Source: Deltaproteobacteria bacterium | Lineage (GTDB): Bacteria; Desulfobacterota; Desulfobacteria; Desulfobacterales; JAFDCJ01 | Length of the DNA: 6,352 bases | Assembly: GCA_024277475.1 (NCBI GenBank) | Contig: JAJRVC010000396.1 | Location: 1-6,352, forward strand | Reading direction: 5' to 3' | Part shown: positions 1 to 6,352 of the stretch, piece after piece | How the letters are laid out: each line of letters begins with the position of its first letter | Position numbering within the stretch: position 1 is the first letter of the stretch | Made by a program: the position numbers and the translations under genes | Notes under the pieces: generated by a model | Database searches by the model: none | Told to the model about the DNA's origin: nothing | What the model saw: the letters and a program-made list of their open reading frames with translations, nothing else

Positions 1-1
1 A

Positions 2-406
2 ACGGGAATCGAGAGAGATTTTACCACGGATGTGGAAGTATCGACAGTATTTGACGGATTGATACTCGGCGTCATTCCGTTTATTGAAAAAGATGGCAGG
101 GTCTCCCTGCTTATCAATCCTATTAAAAGTGACGTGGAAGAAGACAGTCTGGAGCCCGTAGCTCTAGGCAACGGTGAGAGTATCACTTTACCGCGAGTCA
201 GAATCAAGGAAATTAGCGCAACGATTTCACTTCACAGCGGAGATGTAGTGATATTAGGTGGGCTCATCGATAAAGAGAAGCTTACCGTTGACGAGGGCTT
301 GCCCCTTCTTTCCGCCATTCCGGTACTGGGCTATTTGTTCAAGGACTTAAAAACCTATGACTCCACCCGCGAACTGGTCATCATACTGAGTGTCCGACTT
401 ATATGA
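2..406 (+). CDS. mshL: Secretin C-terminal end, MshL/GspD/PilQ superfamily (5'-partial)
   Basis: This is the last 134 codons of an outer-membrane secretin, the multimeric channel through which pili or secreted proteins leave the periplasm. The frame is open back to base 2, so the true start lies upstream of the window and the internal ATG at 32 should not be used. The secretin core is clear: a V-I-P-F-I strand and a L-L-I-N-P strand, the R-V-R-I-K-E-I block, then the glycine-rich VVILGGLID segment (about bases 245-270), and the closing motif P-L-L-S-A-I-P-V-L-G-Y-L-F (about 301-341). The last strand, ELVIILSVRLI, ends four bases into the next gene. The choice of MshL over GspD or PilQ rests on the downstream MshE- and MshG-like genes, since the N-domains that would separate them are outside the window. 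Family membership is very sure; the exact subfamily is less so. Confidence 0.93.
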   Translation, partial: TGIERDFTTDVEVSTVFDGLILGVIPFIEKDGRVSLLINPIKSDVEEDSLEPVALGNGESITLPRVRIKEISATISLHSGDVVILGGLIDKEKLTVDEGLPLLSAIPVLGYLFKDLKTYDSTRELVIILSVRLI

Positions 407-1515
407 GCGTTATCTACAATGCATTGAAAAAGTTTAAAAATCATCCTCAAAAGAAGAAGACAAAAAAAGGGGATGCTAAAAAGAACCCCAATACGGTTTC
501 TTTTAAAAAACTTCTATTTTCATCTTCGGCCTTAACCGGGTGCATTTTGTTCTTTTTTTTCATAGGAACTATTGTTCTTTTCAGTCTCCAAGATCGAAAA
601 CAGGGAGTTGTTGTAAAAACGGACGAAACCGGAATTATTGTCCGGAAAATTCAGGATCGCGAGGCACAAACCGTAAAAAATGAATCCATTGACGGGCGGG
701 TGGCCGTTAAAACTTCAGAACGGAATCCGGCTGTGGATATCCCTGCACCCTCCGGTTCGATGGACAATTCGACAACACAGCAACAGTCACCAAATTCCTC
801 GGAGGAAGAAGATCTCAATCGTGCCAGATATTTAGCCCCCCGCCCGCGCAACAGCTCTTTTCAGCACGAACTTTTGCAGAATTTGGATGGAGAAGTTACC
901 CACATCGGCCAGGGAATTCTGAGAAAAAACAAAGATACGGGAGAGGCCCTGAGCAAAAATCCGGTTAAATCCGGGAGTAACCCGGCGCATAAAGATGATG
1001 AACGGTTATCTCCTTCCAGCCGTCATTTAGAAGCATCCTCATCTGAAGCCGAAAAATCCAGGCCTTCGGGTTCAGATAAGATTGAACCGGAGTCTGCATC
1101 CAGCCGGGACCAAAGCCACCCTGCGGCCCGCGAAAAAATGCTTCCGGTTCGTGTGAGGCCCGGCACCGAGATAATCAGACTGATTGCAAGAATTAAAAAA
1201 AGCATCCGCCAGGGGCCTGCCGTTCACACCGAAAATCTGCTTGACCAATTGGCAGTCCTCAAAGGTTCCAATGACCGCTATGTCTTAAAATTGCGGGCTT
1301 ACTGGAGCCTACAAAACAATGATCATGAATCAGCGGCGTCTTATTTGACCAGGGTATTGGAAAAAGATTCAGAAGACCTTGAAGCCGGGATTAATATGGC
1401 GATTGTTGAGATAAACAGCCATCGTCCTCAGATGGCGCGAATCCGGCTGCAGAAATTAGAAAAAATTTATCCGGATAATCTTTTAATTGCAGATTTAGTG
1501 CGAAAACTTCAATAG
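403..1515 (+). CDS. Bitopic inner-membrane TPR protein, MshN/GspB-like
   Basis: A 370-residue protein that starts on an ATGA overlap with the secretin stop, which suggests translational coupling. The N-terminus MSVIYNALKK resembles the cytoplasmic start of MshN (MSVIN..L) and of GspB (MSYILDALKK). It is followed by a lysine-rich stretch (residues 12-36) and one hydrophobic helix (about 43-62), so the rest should be periplasmic. Residues 63-250 are a low-complexity linker rich in Ser, Pro, Glu, Lys and Arg with no visible fold. Residues 255-370 are helical and TPR-like: R-A-Y-W-S-L-Q-N-N-D-H-E-S-A-A-S-Y-L, then a second repeat around V-L-E-K-D-S-E-D-L-E-A-G-I-N-M-A and P-Q-M-A-R-I-R-L-Q-K-L. 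MshN proteins have this TM-linker-TPR plan, whereas GspB carries a different C-terminal domain. The likely role is a scaffold linking the inner-membrane ATPase complex to the secretin; this is inferred from neighbours. It ends in TAG (1513-1515). Confidence 0.8.
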   Translation: MSVIYNALKKFKNHPQKKKTKKGDAKKNPNTVSFKKLLFSSSALTGCILFFFFIGTIVLFSLQDRKQGVVVKTDETGIIVRKIQDREAQTVKNESIDGRVAVKTSERNPAVDIPAPSGSMDNSTTQQQSPNSSEEEDLNRARYLAPRPRNSSFQHELLQNLDGEVTHIGQGILRKNKDTGEALSKNPVKSGSNPAHKDDERLSPSSRHLEASSSEAEKSRPSGSDKIEPESASSRDQSHPAAREKMLPVRVRPGTEIIRLIARIKKSIRQGPAVHTENLLDQLAVLKGSNDRYVLKLRAYWSLQNNDHESAASYLTRVLEKDSEDLEAGINMAIVEINSHRPQMARIRLQKLEKIYPDNLLIADLVRKLQ

Positions 1516-1618
1516 GCCTTTATCGAGCTTTTGGGGAATTTATTTGATCCAATTTTAAGACCAGAGGGCGCTTGAAATTTGTTATTTCCGGCTTGTCCGG
1601 GTATGAGATGGGACGATT
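1516..1618 (+). other. 103-bp gap between the MshN-like and GspA-like genes
   Basis: This is the only sizeable gap inside the operon. It holds no ORF worth calling. A weak four-base-pair hairpin (CCGG, CTTGT loop, CCGG at 1588-1600) lacks a T-run and is not a convincing terminator. I see no strong sigma-70 or sigma-54 promoter. If the TAG at 1513 were read through, the upstream frame would continue for 19 codons to a TGA at 1573-1575. Confidence 0.5.
1610..1613 (+). promoter_or_regulatory. Weak ribosome binding site for the GspA-like gene
   Basis: GGGA lies five bases before the ATG at 1619. An in-frame stop (TGA at 1604-1606) rules out a start further upstream. The two other nearby ATGs (1603 and 1609) are in another frame, so 1619 is the likely start. 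Confidence 0.5.
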
Positions 1619-3196
1619 ATGAATACTGCACTGCTTACCGAAGAACAGACTTACCTGGAATATTTTGGATTCAATCAGAATCCGTTTCCGGTCGCACCGG
1701 ATGATGAAAATTTCTATTTTTCAGAAAGTATCGAGCAGATAACCATCGAAATCATCCACGGTATAATTGCCCGAAAAGGATTCATGATTTTAACCGGTGA
1801 TATCGGACTGGGCAAAACCACTATCAGTCGAAAAATTCTCCATATCCTGGCAGAAAAAAATGTTGAAACATCTCTGATATTTCATACCTCTTGCCAGGAT
1901 GTTGAGCTGCTCAACGAAATTAACCTGGATTTCGGGCTACATCCGGAGGGTCTAAATTTCAGCGATCAGATGCGACTGTTGAACAATTTTTTGCTGCAAC
2001 AAAATCAGGAAAGTAAAAATTGCGCCATTATTATTGATGATGCTCAGAATCTGAGCACCAGGAGCCTTGAACTGGTTCGGATGATTTCCAATCTTGAGAC
2101 AGGTCAGCAAAAACTGGTTCAAATTTTATTGATCGGTCAACCCGAGCTGCTGTTAAAGCTGGAGTCCCAAGAACTTAGACAACTCAAAAGCCGTATCATT
2201 ATTAATAAAAAAGTCACGCCGTTGAGCACGGATGAATTAGATAACTACCTTCAGTTTAAATTGAATGCTTCAGGCAGCCAGGGATTGGTAACCATTGACC
2301 ATCGAGCGCTGAAAAGGGTGCATCATCTTACCCGGGGCAATTTTAGACAGATTAACATTTTAATGGACCGGTGTCTTTATGCGGCCTTCACTCGCAATAC
2401 CAAGTCCATCGATCACGCAATCATCAAGGAATCGTCCGCCGACATCCGTTTGACAACACCTGTGAAATGGAAAAAACCACTGCTACGGATTGTATCCGTT
2501 GCGTTGCCTGTTTTCTTCATTTTGGGAAGTTTTTATCTCGCTTTTCCGTTGCAGCTATTAAACCCGAAGTTGGACGAACACGCTTCCACCAAGGTCGTGC
2601 CAACCCGGCGGACATCTCACCCCCAGGCTGTTTCCCCGAAAAATGACCCGGGTTCACCGTCTGATCTACCACGGCTTGCAAAACCGCAATCCCATGACGG
2701 AGTGGCTGATCAAAAAGACGAGACAAATGAACCGGTAGCTCAATTTCTGAAAGAGTATAATCTTGATCGCTTTGCCGGATCATTTACTGAAGCACTGAAA
2801 ACCAACCGGTTAAAGGCGATTGCCGAATCCATGTTTTATCAGACCGGTTTCCGGTTGATACAGCTGGACTATCTGCCTGGTTTTATCAGCGAGAACTTCG
2901 GCGCCCTCGCCTATCCGTTGAAACCGGGTAGTAAAGACAGTTTTTTTCTGTTTTGGAAACCCATAATCAGGTTTGATAAATTTTATTATCAGCACAGCGA
3001 TCAGAATATATTTTGGCTTCAGGATATGCTGGCGCGAATTAATCTGTATCATGGCAGGCTGGATGGTATCGTCGGCAAATATCTTATGAAAGCGGTTATC
3101 CAATTCCAGAAAAAAATGCGACTTCCCATTACAGGCTACCCGGACGAAAAAACCATTTTCCTTTTATGTCATTTCAAGGAGAACAAGAACACATGA
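1619..3196 (+). CDS. ExeA/GspA/MshM-type AAA+ ATPase with peptidoglycan-binding domain
   Basis: A 525-residue protein with the full GspA plan. The N-terminus YLEYFGFNQNPFPV..D (12-28) is the family signature. The AAA+ core has Walker A GDIGLGKT (60-67), Walker B CAIIIDDAQNLS (135-146; families usually have DEAQ), a sensor-1-like LIGQPEL (171-177), an ELRQLKSRI segment (185-193) and a sensor-2-like TRGNFRQIN (238-246). One membrane helix follows (about 288-309), then a Pro/Ser linker (320-365). Residues 370-455 resemble the middle region of GspA, often described as C39-peptidase-like, with no catalytic Cys visible. A peptidoglycan-binding type 1 domain covers about 462-518 (W-L-Q-D-M-L ... Y-H-G-R-L-D-G-I-V-G ... 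A-V-I-Q-F-Q). In T2SS, GspA with GspB uses ATP and cell-wall binding to help insert or assemble the secretin. MSHA MshM proteins are usually shorter and lack the membrane and wall-binding parts, so this one is nearer GspA. The stop overlaps the start of the next gene (ATGA at 3193). Confidence 0.92.
   Translation: MNTALLTEEQTYLEYFGFNQNPFPVAPDDENFYFSESIEQITIEIIHGIIARKGFMILTGDIGLGKTTISRKILHILAEKNVETSLIFHTSCQDVELLNEINLDFGLHPEGLNFSDQMRLLNNFLLQQNQESKNCAIIIDDAQNLSTRSLELVRMISNLETGQQKLVQILLIGQPELLLKLESQELRQLKSRIIINKKVTPLSTDELDNYLQFKLNASGSQGLVTIDHRALKRVHHLTRGNFRQINILMDRCLYAAFTRNTKSIDHAIIKESSADIRLTTPVKWKKPLLRIVSVALPVFFILGSFYLAFPLQLLNPKLDEHASTKVVPTRRTSHPQAVSPKNDPGSPSDLPRLAKPQSHDGVADQKDETNEPVAQFLKEYNLDRFAGSFTEALKTNRLKAIAESMFYQTGFRLIQLDYLPGFISENFGALAYPLKPGSKDSFFLFWKPIIRFDKFYYQHSDQNIFWLQDMLARINLYHGRLDGIVGKYLMKAVIQFQKKMRLPITGYPDEKTIFLLCHFKENKNT
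3176..3182 (+). promoter_or_regulatory. Ribosome binding site that decides the mshE start
   Basis: AAGGAGA, inside the end of the ATPase gene, has its GGAG core 11 bases before the ATG at 3193. The alternative in-frame ATG at 3166 lies upstream of this site and would add nine residues that do not fit the family N-terminus. The ATG at 3193 also makes the ATGA overlap typical of this operon, so 3193 is preferred. Confidence 0.7.
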
Positions 3197-4851
3197 CGGA
3201 TACGCAGAGAAAAAAACCCATTGGTGTACTGCTGAAAGAAAAAGGTCTTATTACCGAAGCTCACGTTCAGTATGCACTCCAGGAACAGAAAGTCACCAAA
3301 GAAAAACTGGGCGAGCTGTTCGAACGACTCGGATTCGTAACCGAACATGATGTCGTGACTACCCTGGCAGATCAAAGCGGGACAAAATATTTCGATGTAG
3401 ATGGTATCGTTCCGGATGAAGTCGTTCTCAAATTATTTAATAAAAACCTTTGCATCAACAATATGTTTTTGCCGCTGCGCAAAGCGGATCAATCCATCGA
3501 AGTTGCTGTCCACAATGTTTCCAATGAAAAAATTGCACAGTTAATCACGAGGCAATCCGGACTGCAGCCTCAGTTTTATATTTCGGAGCGCACGAAGATT
3601 ATAAATGCCGTCAATAAGTTTTATTATTTTTTGGAAAATCCGGTTGAAAAATTAATCGACAGCGAAGTCAGAATCCTGTCTCAAGATATAGAGATGGCCA
3701 GGGGTATGGATAAGCTGATCGAACACATTTTGCACCTAGCTGTCAAAATGCGCGCTACCGACATCCATATCAGGCCGATGAAAAATTCCTTGAATATATC
3801 ATTTCGTGTGGATGGCGTGATGACATCCGTATCGTCGTTTCCAGCCAACCTCTATCGACTCGTAGCCAGCTTGAAGATGAAAGCGGATATGGACATTGCC
3901 GAGCAAAGGTTACCCCAGGATGGACGATTTACAGCGACCATCTTAAACAATACCTATGATTTCAGGGCTTCCACCATCGTCTCCCCCGAAGGCGAAAACA
4001 TGGTGCTGCGGCTTTTACCTTTAGAAAGTGCCGTCATGGGAATGGATGAACTGGGCTTTTTACCCGAGCATATTGAAATTGTGGAAAAAATCTTCAAGGA
4101 ACCGTACGGCATCATTCTCCTCACAGGACCGACGGGTTCCGGCAAATCGACTACCCTGTATGCGGGGGTCAGGAGACTAAATTTGCTGGAAAAAAATTTA
4201 ATTACGGTAGAAGAACCCATTGAATATTGCATCCCGCTGGTGCGCCAAACCCAGGTGAATGAAAAAGCCGGCTACACGTTCGCCAGTGCCATCCGGTATT
4301 TCCTGCGACATGATCCCGATATCATCCTGGTTGGAGAAATCAGGGATTCCGAGACGGCCGCCACCGCCGTTACTGCCGCGACAACCGGCCACCTGGTGAT
4401 GTCAACCCTGCATACCAATAGTGCCCTGGGCGTTATTCCACGTCTGAAAGATTTAGGGGTGAGACCTTTTTTGATTGCCGACTAGTTAATCGGGGTAGTA
4501 AACCAACGTCTTGTTCGCAGGATCTGCAACGCCTGCAAAACGACCTATTCACCTTCTGATAGAGAAAAAGCTTATCTGGATGATGATTCAATTACCACCC
4601 TTTATAAGGGTGCAGGATGTGAGGTCTGCAGCGGTTCCGGTTATTTTGGCAGAACGCTGGTTTATGAAATCCTTATGGTACACAAAGAGTTGTCATTGCT
4701 GATCGAACAGGAAGCCGACCTGCGGCTGATAATGGATAAAATTCAGCAAAACGGCTATGTAAACATGACTGATACCACCCTGACCAAGGTAAAGCAGGGT
4801 ATTACTACTTCGGAGGAGGCCTTGAGAACCCTGGGAAATATGAACCACTGA
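3193..4851 (+). CDS. mshE: MshE/GspE-type assembly ATPase, interrupted by in-frame TAG
   Basis: This is a cytoplasmic hexameric ATPase that powers pilin or pseudopilin assembly. Residue numbers count from the ATG at 3193. Residues 9-32 and 38-61 form two copies of an MshEN-like motif (IGVLLKEKGLI and KLGELFERLGFV), the c-di-GMP-binding module of MshE. The ATPase follows: Asp box TDIHIRP (189-195), RLPQDGR (239-245), Walker A GPTGSGKST (312-320), Walker B DPDIILVGEIRD (374-385, Glu382) and His box HLVMSTLHTN (400-409). Codon 431 is TAG (4483-4485). The same frame then runs on for 121 codons with family-typical sequence: LIGVVNQRLVRRIC, the zinc site C445xxC448...C476xxC479, then FGRTLVYEIL, to TGA at 4849. 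The full frame of 552 codons matches normal MshE length. If TAG terminates, the 430-residue product lacks the zinc and C-terminal subdomains and is probably inactive. The gene is therefore either freshly broken, misread by sequencing, or translated through the stop. The family is very sure; the state of the gene is open. Confidence 0.9.
4483..4485 (+). other. In-frame amber codon (codon 431) in mshE
   Basis: The context is FLIAD-TAG-LIGVVNQRLVR. Related MshE/PilB proteins normally have a sense codon, commonly Ser, just before the LIG.V.QRL block. A Ser TCG or a Leu TTG codon is one base away from TAG. There is no frameshift: both sides are in frame 1. Only a trivial four-base stem (CCGA 4478-4481 with TCGG 4490-4493) surrounds it, with no strong recoding structure. 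There is no in-frame ATG before 4675, so ordinary restart would not restore the zinc domain. Confidence 0.95.
4486..4851 (+). other. C-terminal zinc and helical subdomain of MshE, downstream of the TAG
   Basis: These 121 codons are the same gene in the same frame and not a separate protein. They carry the conserved QRLVRR block, the two CxxC pairs (codons 445/448 and 476/479) that bind zinc in this ATPase family, the G-Y-F-G-R-T-L-V-Y-E-I-L segment, and a final helical part ending G-N-M-N-H. There are no further stops, indels or obvious decay, so either the interruption is very recent or the segment is still translated and under selection. Confidence 0.88.
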
Positions 4852-4852
4852 T

Positions 4853-6085
4853 ATGAATTACTTCCGCTACAAACTAATAGCGCCATCCGGAGAAGTTTTT
4901 TCGAGCGTTGTGAAACTCCCTTATGATAATGTTGTGTCAGCCACATCCCATCTGGAAAGAGATGGTAGTATAACGATCTATGTAAAAAAATTAGGGGTTG
5001 TGCTGACCTTTTTGTCAAAAATTTTTTCACTACGAATCCGCAAAAAACTTTCCAGGCCTATGATGGCGGAAATGATGAGTAACCTTGCCCTCATGATGCG
5101 ATCCGGTATACCCTTAACATCCGCATTGGAAGAAATCGCCGCAACTTCAGAACAACCTGAGATTTCAAGTAACGTTAACGACATTGTCCTGCGTATTCAG
5201 GGGGGCATGACATTTTCCACTGCCGCGAAAGAGTATCACAATATTTTTCCTTTAAGCGTGTATCACCTGATCCGAATCGGTGAGGAGACCGGTAACCTCG
5301 ATCAGCTGTTGAAAGATGCCTCCGGCCATTTAAAGCGGATCCAGGGAATTATCAGTGATACCAAGCAGGCACTGCTTTATCCGGCATTCGTTTTCTTCGC
5401 GATGGGTGCCGGGTTTCTTTTTTGGTTTTATTATGTGGTTCCCAAAATCCTTGCGCTCTTTATGGAAATGGATGTCCAACTGCCACAAATAACGGTATGG
5501 GTGCTCTATATTTCAACCTTTATTCAAAATAATATTTTATATATCTTAGCCGGTCTTACCGGTTTTTCGGTAATCACTGCCTTGAGCCACAAAAAAAGTC
5601 AGCGATTCAGAAAGACTGCGGATCAACTTATTTTAAAGATCCCGGTTGCCGGTTCCATTGTGAATGCATCTATTTTAGCCTTTATTGCAGAATATTTTTC
5701 GCTTCTTTTAAATGCCGGTATTGAAATTTTGCAGGCAACTAAAATTTTAAAAGAATCCATGAAAAATGAAGTCTTTCGTGAAAAATTGGACGACATTCAT
5801 GGCCGCCTTAAAAAGGGAGAAGGAATTTCCGGATCATTCAAAGGAACGGGTATATTCCCGCCTTACGTTGTTCGTATGATTAATATCGGAGAAATGAGCG
5901 GAACGTTGACCGAACAACTGGATTCTATTGCGGCGGAGTATCGCAACAAACTTTCCATCCTGGTGGCAACCATCGGAAAGTCGATTGAACCCTTTGTACT
6001 GGTGGTGGCTGGATCGATGTTTCTAATCATCATCGTCGCCCTTTTGCTTCCCATCTATGATTTGGTCAGTACTGTCAGCGGTTGA
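4853..6085 (+). CDS. mshG: MshG/GspF/PilC-type inner-membrane platform protein
   Basis: A 410-residue polytopic inner-membrane protein, the usual length for the family. The platform sits at the base of the pilus or pseudopilus and couples to the MshE ATPase. The N-terminus (FRYKLIAPSGEVFS, then a short helix-strand region to about 48) fits the family start. The first T2SSF domain covers about 70-195 (L-A-L-M-M-R-S-G-I-P-L-T-S-A-L-E, and the signature I-R-I-G-E-E-T-G-N-L-D-Q-L-L). The second covers about 270-400 (E-Y-F-S-L-L-L-N-A-G-I, I-N-I-G-E-M-S-G-T-L). Predicted membrane helices are about 174-196, 214-243 and 378-401, and the protein ends just after L-L-L-P-I-Y-D-L-V. It starts one base after the mshE stop at 4849-4851, with only a weak GGGAA (4833-4837) upstream, so translation probably depends on ribosomes arriving from mshE. 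A real stop at codon 431 of mshE could thus lower its expression by polarity. Confidence 0.95.
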   Translation: MNYFRYKLIAPSGEVFSSVVKLPYDNVVSATSHLERDGSITIYVKKLGVVLTFLSKIFSLRIRKKLSRPMMAEMMSNLALMMRSGIPLTSALEEIAATSEQPEISSNVNDIVLRIQGGMTFSTAAKEYHNIFPLSVYHLIRIGEETGNLDQLLKDASGHLKRIQGIISDTKQALLYPAFVFFAMGAGFLFWFYYVVPKILALFMEMDVQLPQITVWVLYISTFIQNNILYILAGLTGFSVITALSHKKSQRFRKTADQLILKIPVAGSIVNASILAFIAEYFSLLLNAGIEILQATKILKESMKNEVFREKLDDIHGRLKKGEGISGSFKGTGIFPPYVVRMINIGEMSGTLTEQLDSIAAEYRNKLSILVATIGKSIEPFVLVVAGSMFLIIIVALLLPIYDLVSTVSG

Positions 6086-6144
6086 TCCGGCATCTGGTTG
6101 ATCCGCCTCGGCGCAAAATCTTAGGGTTTAATGCCGGATTAATT
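6080..6144. repeat. Inverted repeat between convergent genes, possible weak bidirectional terminator
   Basis: ATCCGGCAT (6085-6093) pairs perfectly with ATGCCGGAT (6131-6139). In RNA the stem can extend with A-U and G-U pairs to about 6080 and 6144. The 37-base loop holds a small CGC-CTCG-GCG hairpin (6104-6113). It spans the space between the end of mshG and the stop of the minus-strand gene, where a shared terminator would sit. There is no T-run on either side, so it is not a classical intrinsic terminator. A 10-bp direct repeat, GGTTGATCCG (6080-6089 and 6096-6105), overlaps the left arm. Confidence 0.4.
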
Positions 6145-6352
6145 GCAGGTACGTGATATGTCCAAAATGGCTTTTATTTCGCTTTCCGATAAAGCGCGCT
6201 CATACAGGTATACCTCATCCATTGTGCCGACAAACTCCTGACTGGAATCCCAACCACCGCCGACAGCGTCTTGTTCCGATCCCAGCCACAGGCCGTTGGG
6301 AGCGATCTTGAGGGCGGTTGCCACTACGGAATCTGTTCCTAATAAGTTGCCA
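6139..6352 (-). CDS. LamG/concanavalin-like lectin domain protein, C-terminal end (5'-partial)
   Basis: The minus-strand frame is open from the window edge (codon 6351-6349) to TAA at 6141-6139, giving 70 visible residues. An internal GTG at 6324 is not a likely start, because the coding signal continues upstream of it. The visible part is the end of a LamG/Laminin_G_3-type jelly-roll: L-W-L-G-S-E-Q-D-A, then F-V-G-T-M-D-E-V-Y-L-Y, then R-A-L-S-E-S-E-I-K-A-I-L. This is the standard last strand and closing helix (F.G.iDevriy.RALs..EI). The tail ends R-T-C-N; the Cys may form a disulfide in an exported protein. Such domains bind sugars or proteins in large surface or secreted proteins, but the substrate cannot be read here. 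It converges on the pilus operon and is not part of it; whether it is a cargo or adhesin of the system is speculation. Confidence 0.82.
   Translation of the reverse strand, partial: GNLLGTDSVVATALKIAPNGLWLGSEQDAVGGGWDSSQEFVGTMDEVYLYERALSESEIKAILDISRTCN

Noticed and set aside
32..34. ATG at 32 as the start of a small protein
   Set aside because: The secretin frame is open upstream to the window edge and matches the family there, so this Met is internal.
1531..1558. Possible promoter (TTGGGG with a TTTTAA-like -10) in the gap before the ATPase gene
   Set aside because: Both boxes match poorly and AT-rich stretches are common here; there is not enough to call a promoter.
2517..3103. Minus-strand ORFs opposite the GspA-like gene
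   Set aside because: No recognisable domain, and the plus strand carries a clear multi-domain protein over the same bases.
3166..3192. Upstream ATG at 3166 as the mshE start
   Set aside because: It lies before the AAGGAGA site, overlaps the ATPase gene by 31 bases and adds residues not matching the family start. The ATG at 3193 has the better ribosome site and the ATGA overlap.
4478..4493. Stem-loop around the TAG as a recoding signal
   Set aside because: Only four base pairs with an eight-base loop; it would occur often by chance and does not resemble a known recoding element.
4511..4702. 63-codon plus-strand ORF just after the TAG in mshE
   Set aside because: It is in a different frame from mshE and has no recognisable domain. 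The mshE frame through the same bases encodes conserved sequence with the zinc site, so this is a shadow.
6080..6105. 10-bp direct repeat GGTTGATCCG as an attachment site or operator
   Set aside because: Only two short copies, one overlapping coding sequence and the stop of mshG, with no mobile element nearby; probably chance.

Overview
The window holds part of one plus-strand operon for an envelope-spanning type II secretion / type IV pilus machine, most like the MSHA (mannose-sensitive haemagglutinin) pilus branch, followed by the end of an unrelated convergent gene. Base composition is moderate, genes are tightly packed with ATGA start/stop overlaps, and the mix of MSHA-like and GspA-like parts recalls Gram-negative Desulfobacterota or related proteobacteria. 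The lineage is an inference; no marker gene is present.

Layout: (1) 2-406, the C-terminal end of an outer-membrane secretin (MshL/GspD/PilQ superfamily), cut by the window start. (2) 403-1515, a single-pass membrane protein with a long Ser/Pro/charged linker and a TPR-like C-terminus (MshN/GspB-like). (3) 1619-3196, an ExeA/GspA/MshM-type AAA+ ATPase with a transmembrane helix and a periplasmic peptidoglycan-binding domain. (4) 3193-4851, an MshE/GspE-type assembly ATPase whose frame is broken by one in-frame TAG at 4483-4485 but otherwise runs intact to a TGA at 4849-4851. (5) 4853-6085, an MshG/GspF inner-membrane platform protein. (6) 6352-6139 on the minus strand, the C-terminal end of a LamG/concanavalin-like protein, cut by the window end.

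By family knowledge these parts work together. The GspA/GspB-like pair and the peptidoglycan-binding domain would help seat the secretin in the cell wall. MshE hydrolyses ATP against the MshG platform to drive pilin or pseudopilin assembly, and the secretin is the outer-membrane exit. No pilin gene lies in the window, and the operon appears to end after the platform gene.

The most notable observation is the amber codon inside mshE. It sits at a position where related ATPases normally have a sense codon, and 121 well-conserved codons follow in the same frame, including the tetracysteine zinc site. It may be a recent nonsense mutation, a sequencing error, or a recoded (suppressed or pyrrolysine) codon; the window alone cannot decide.
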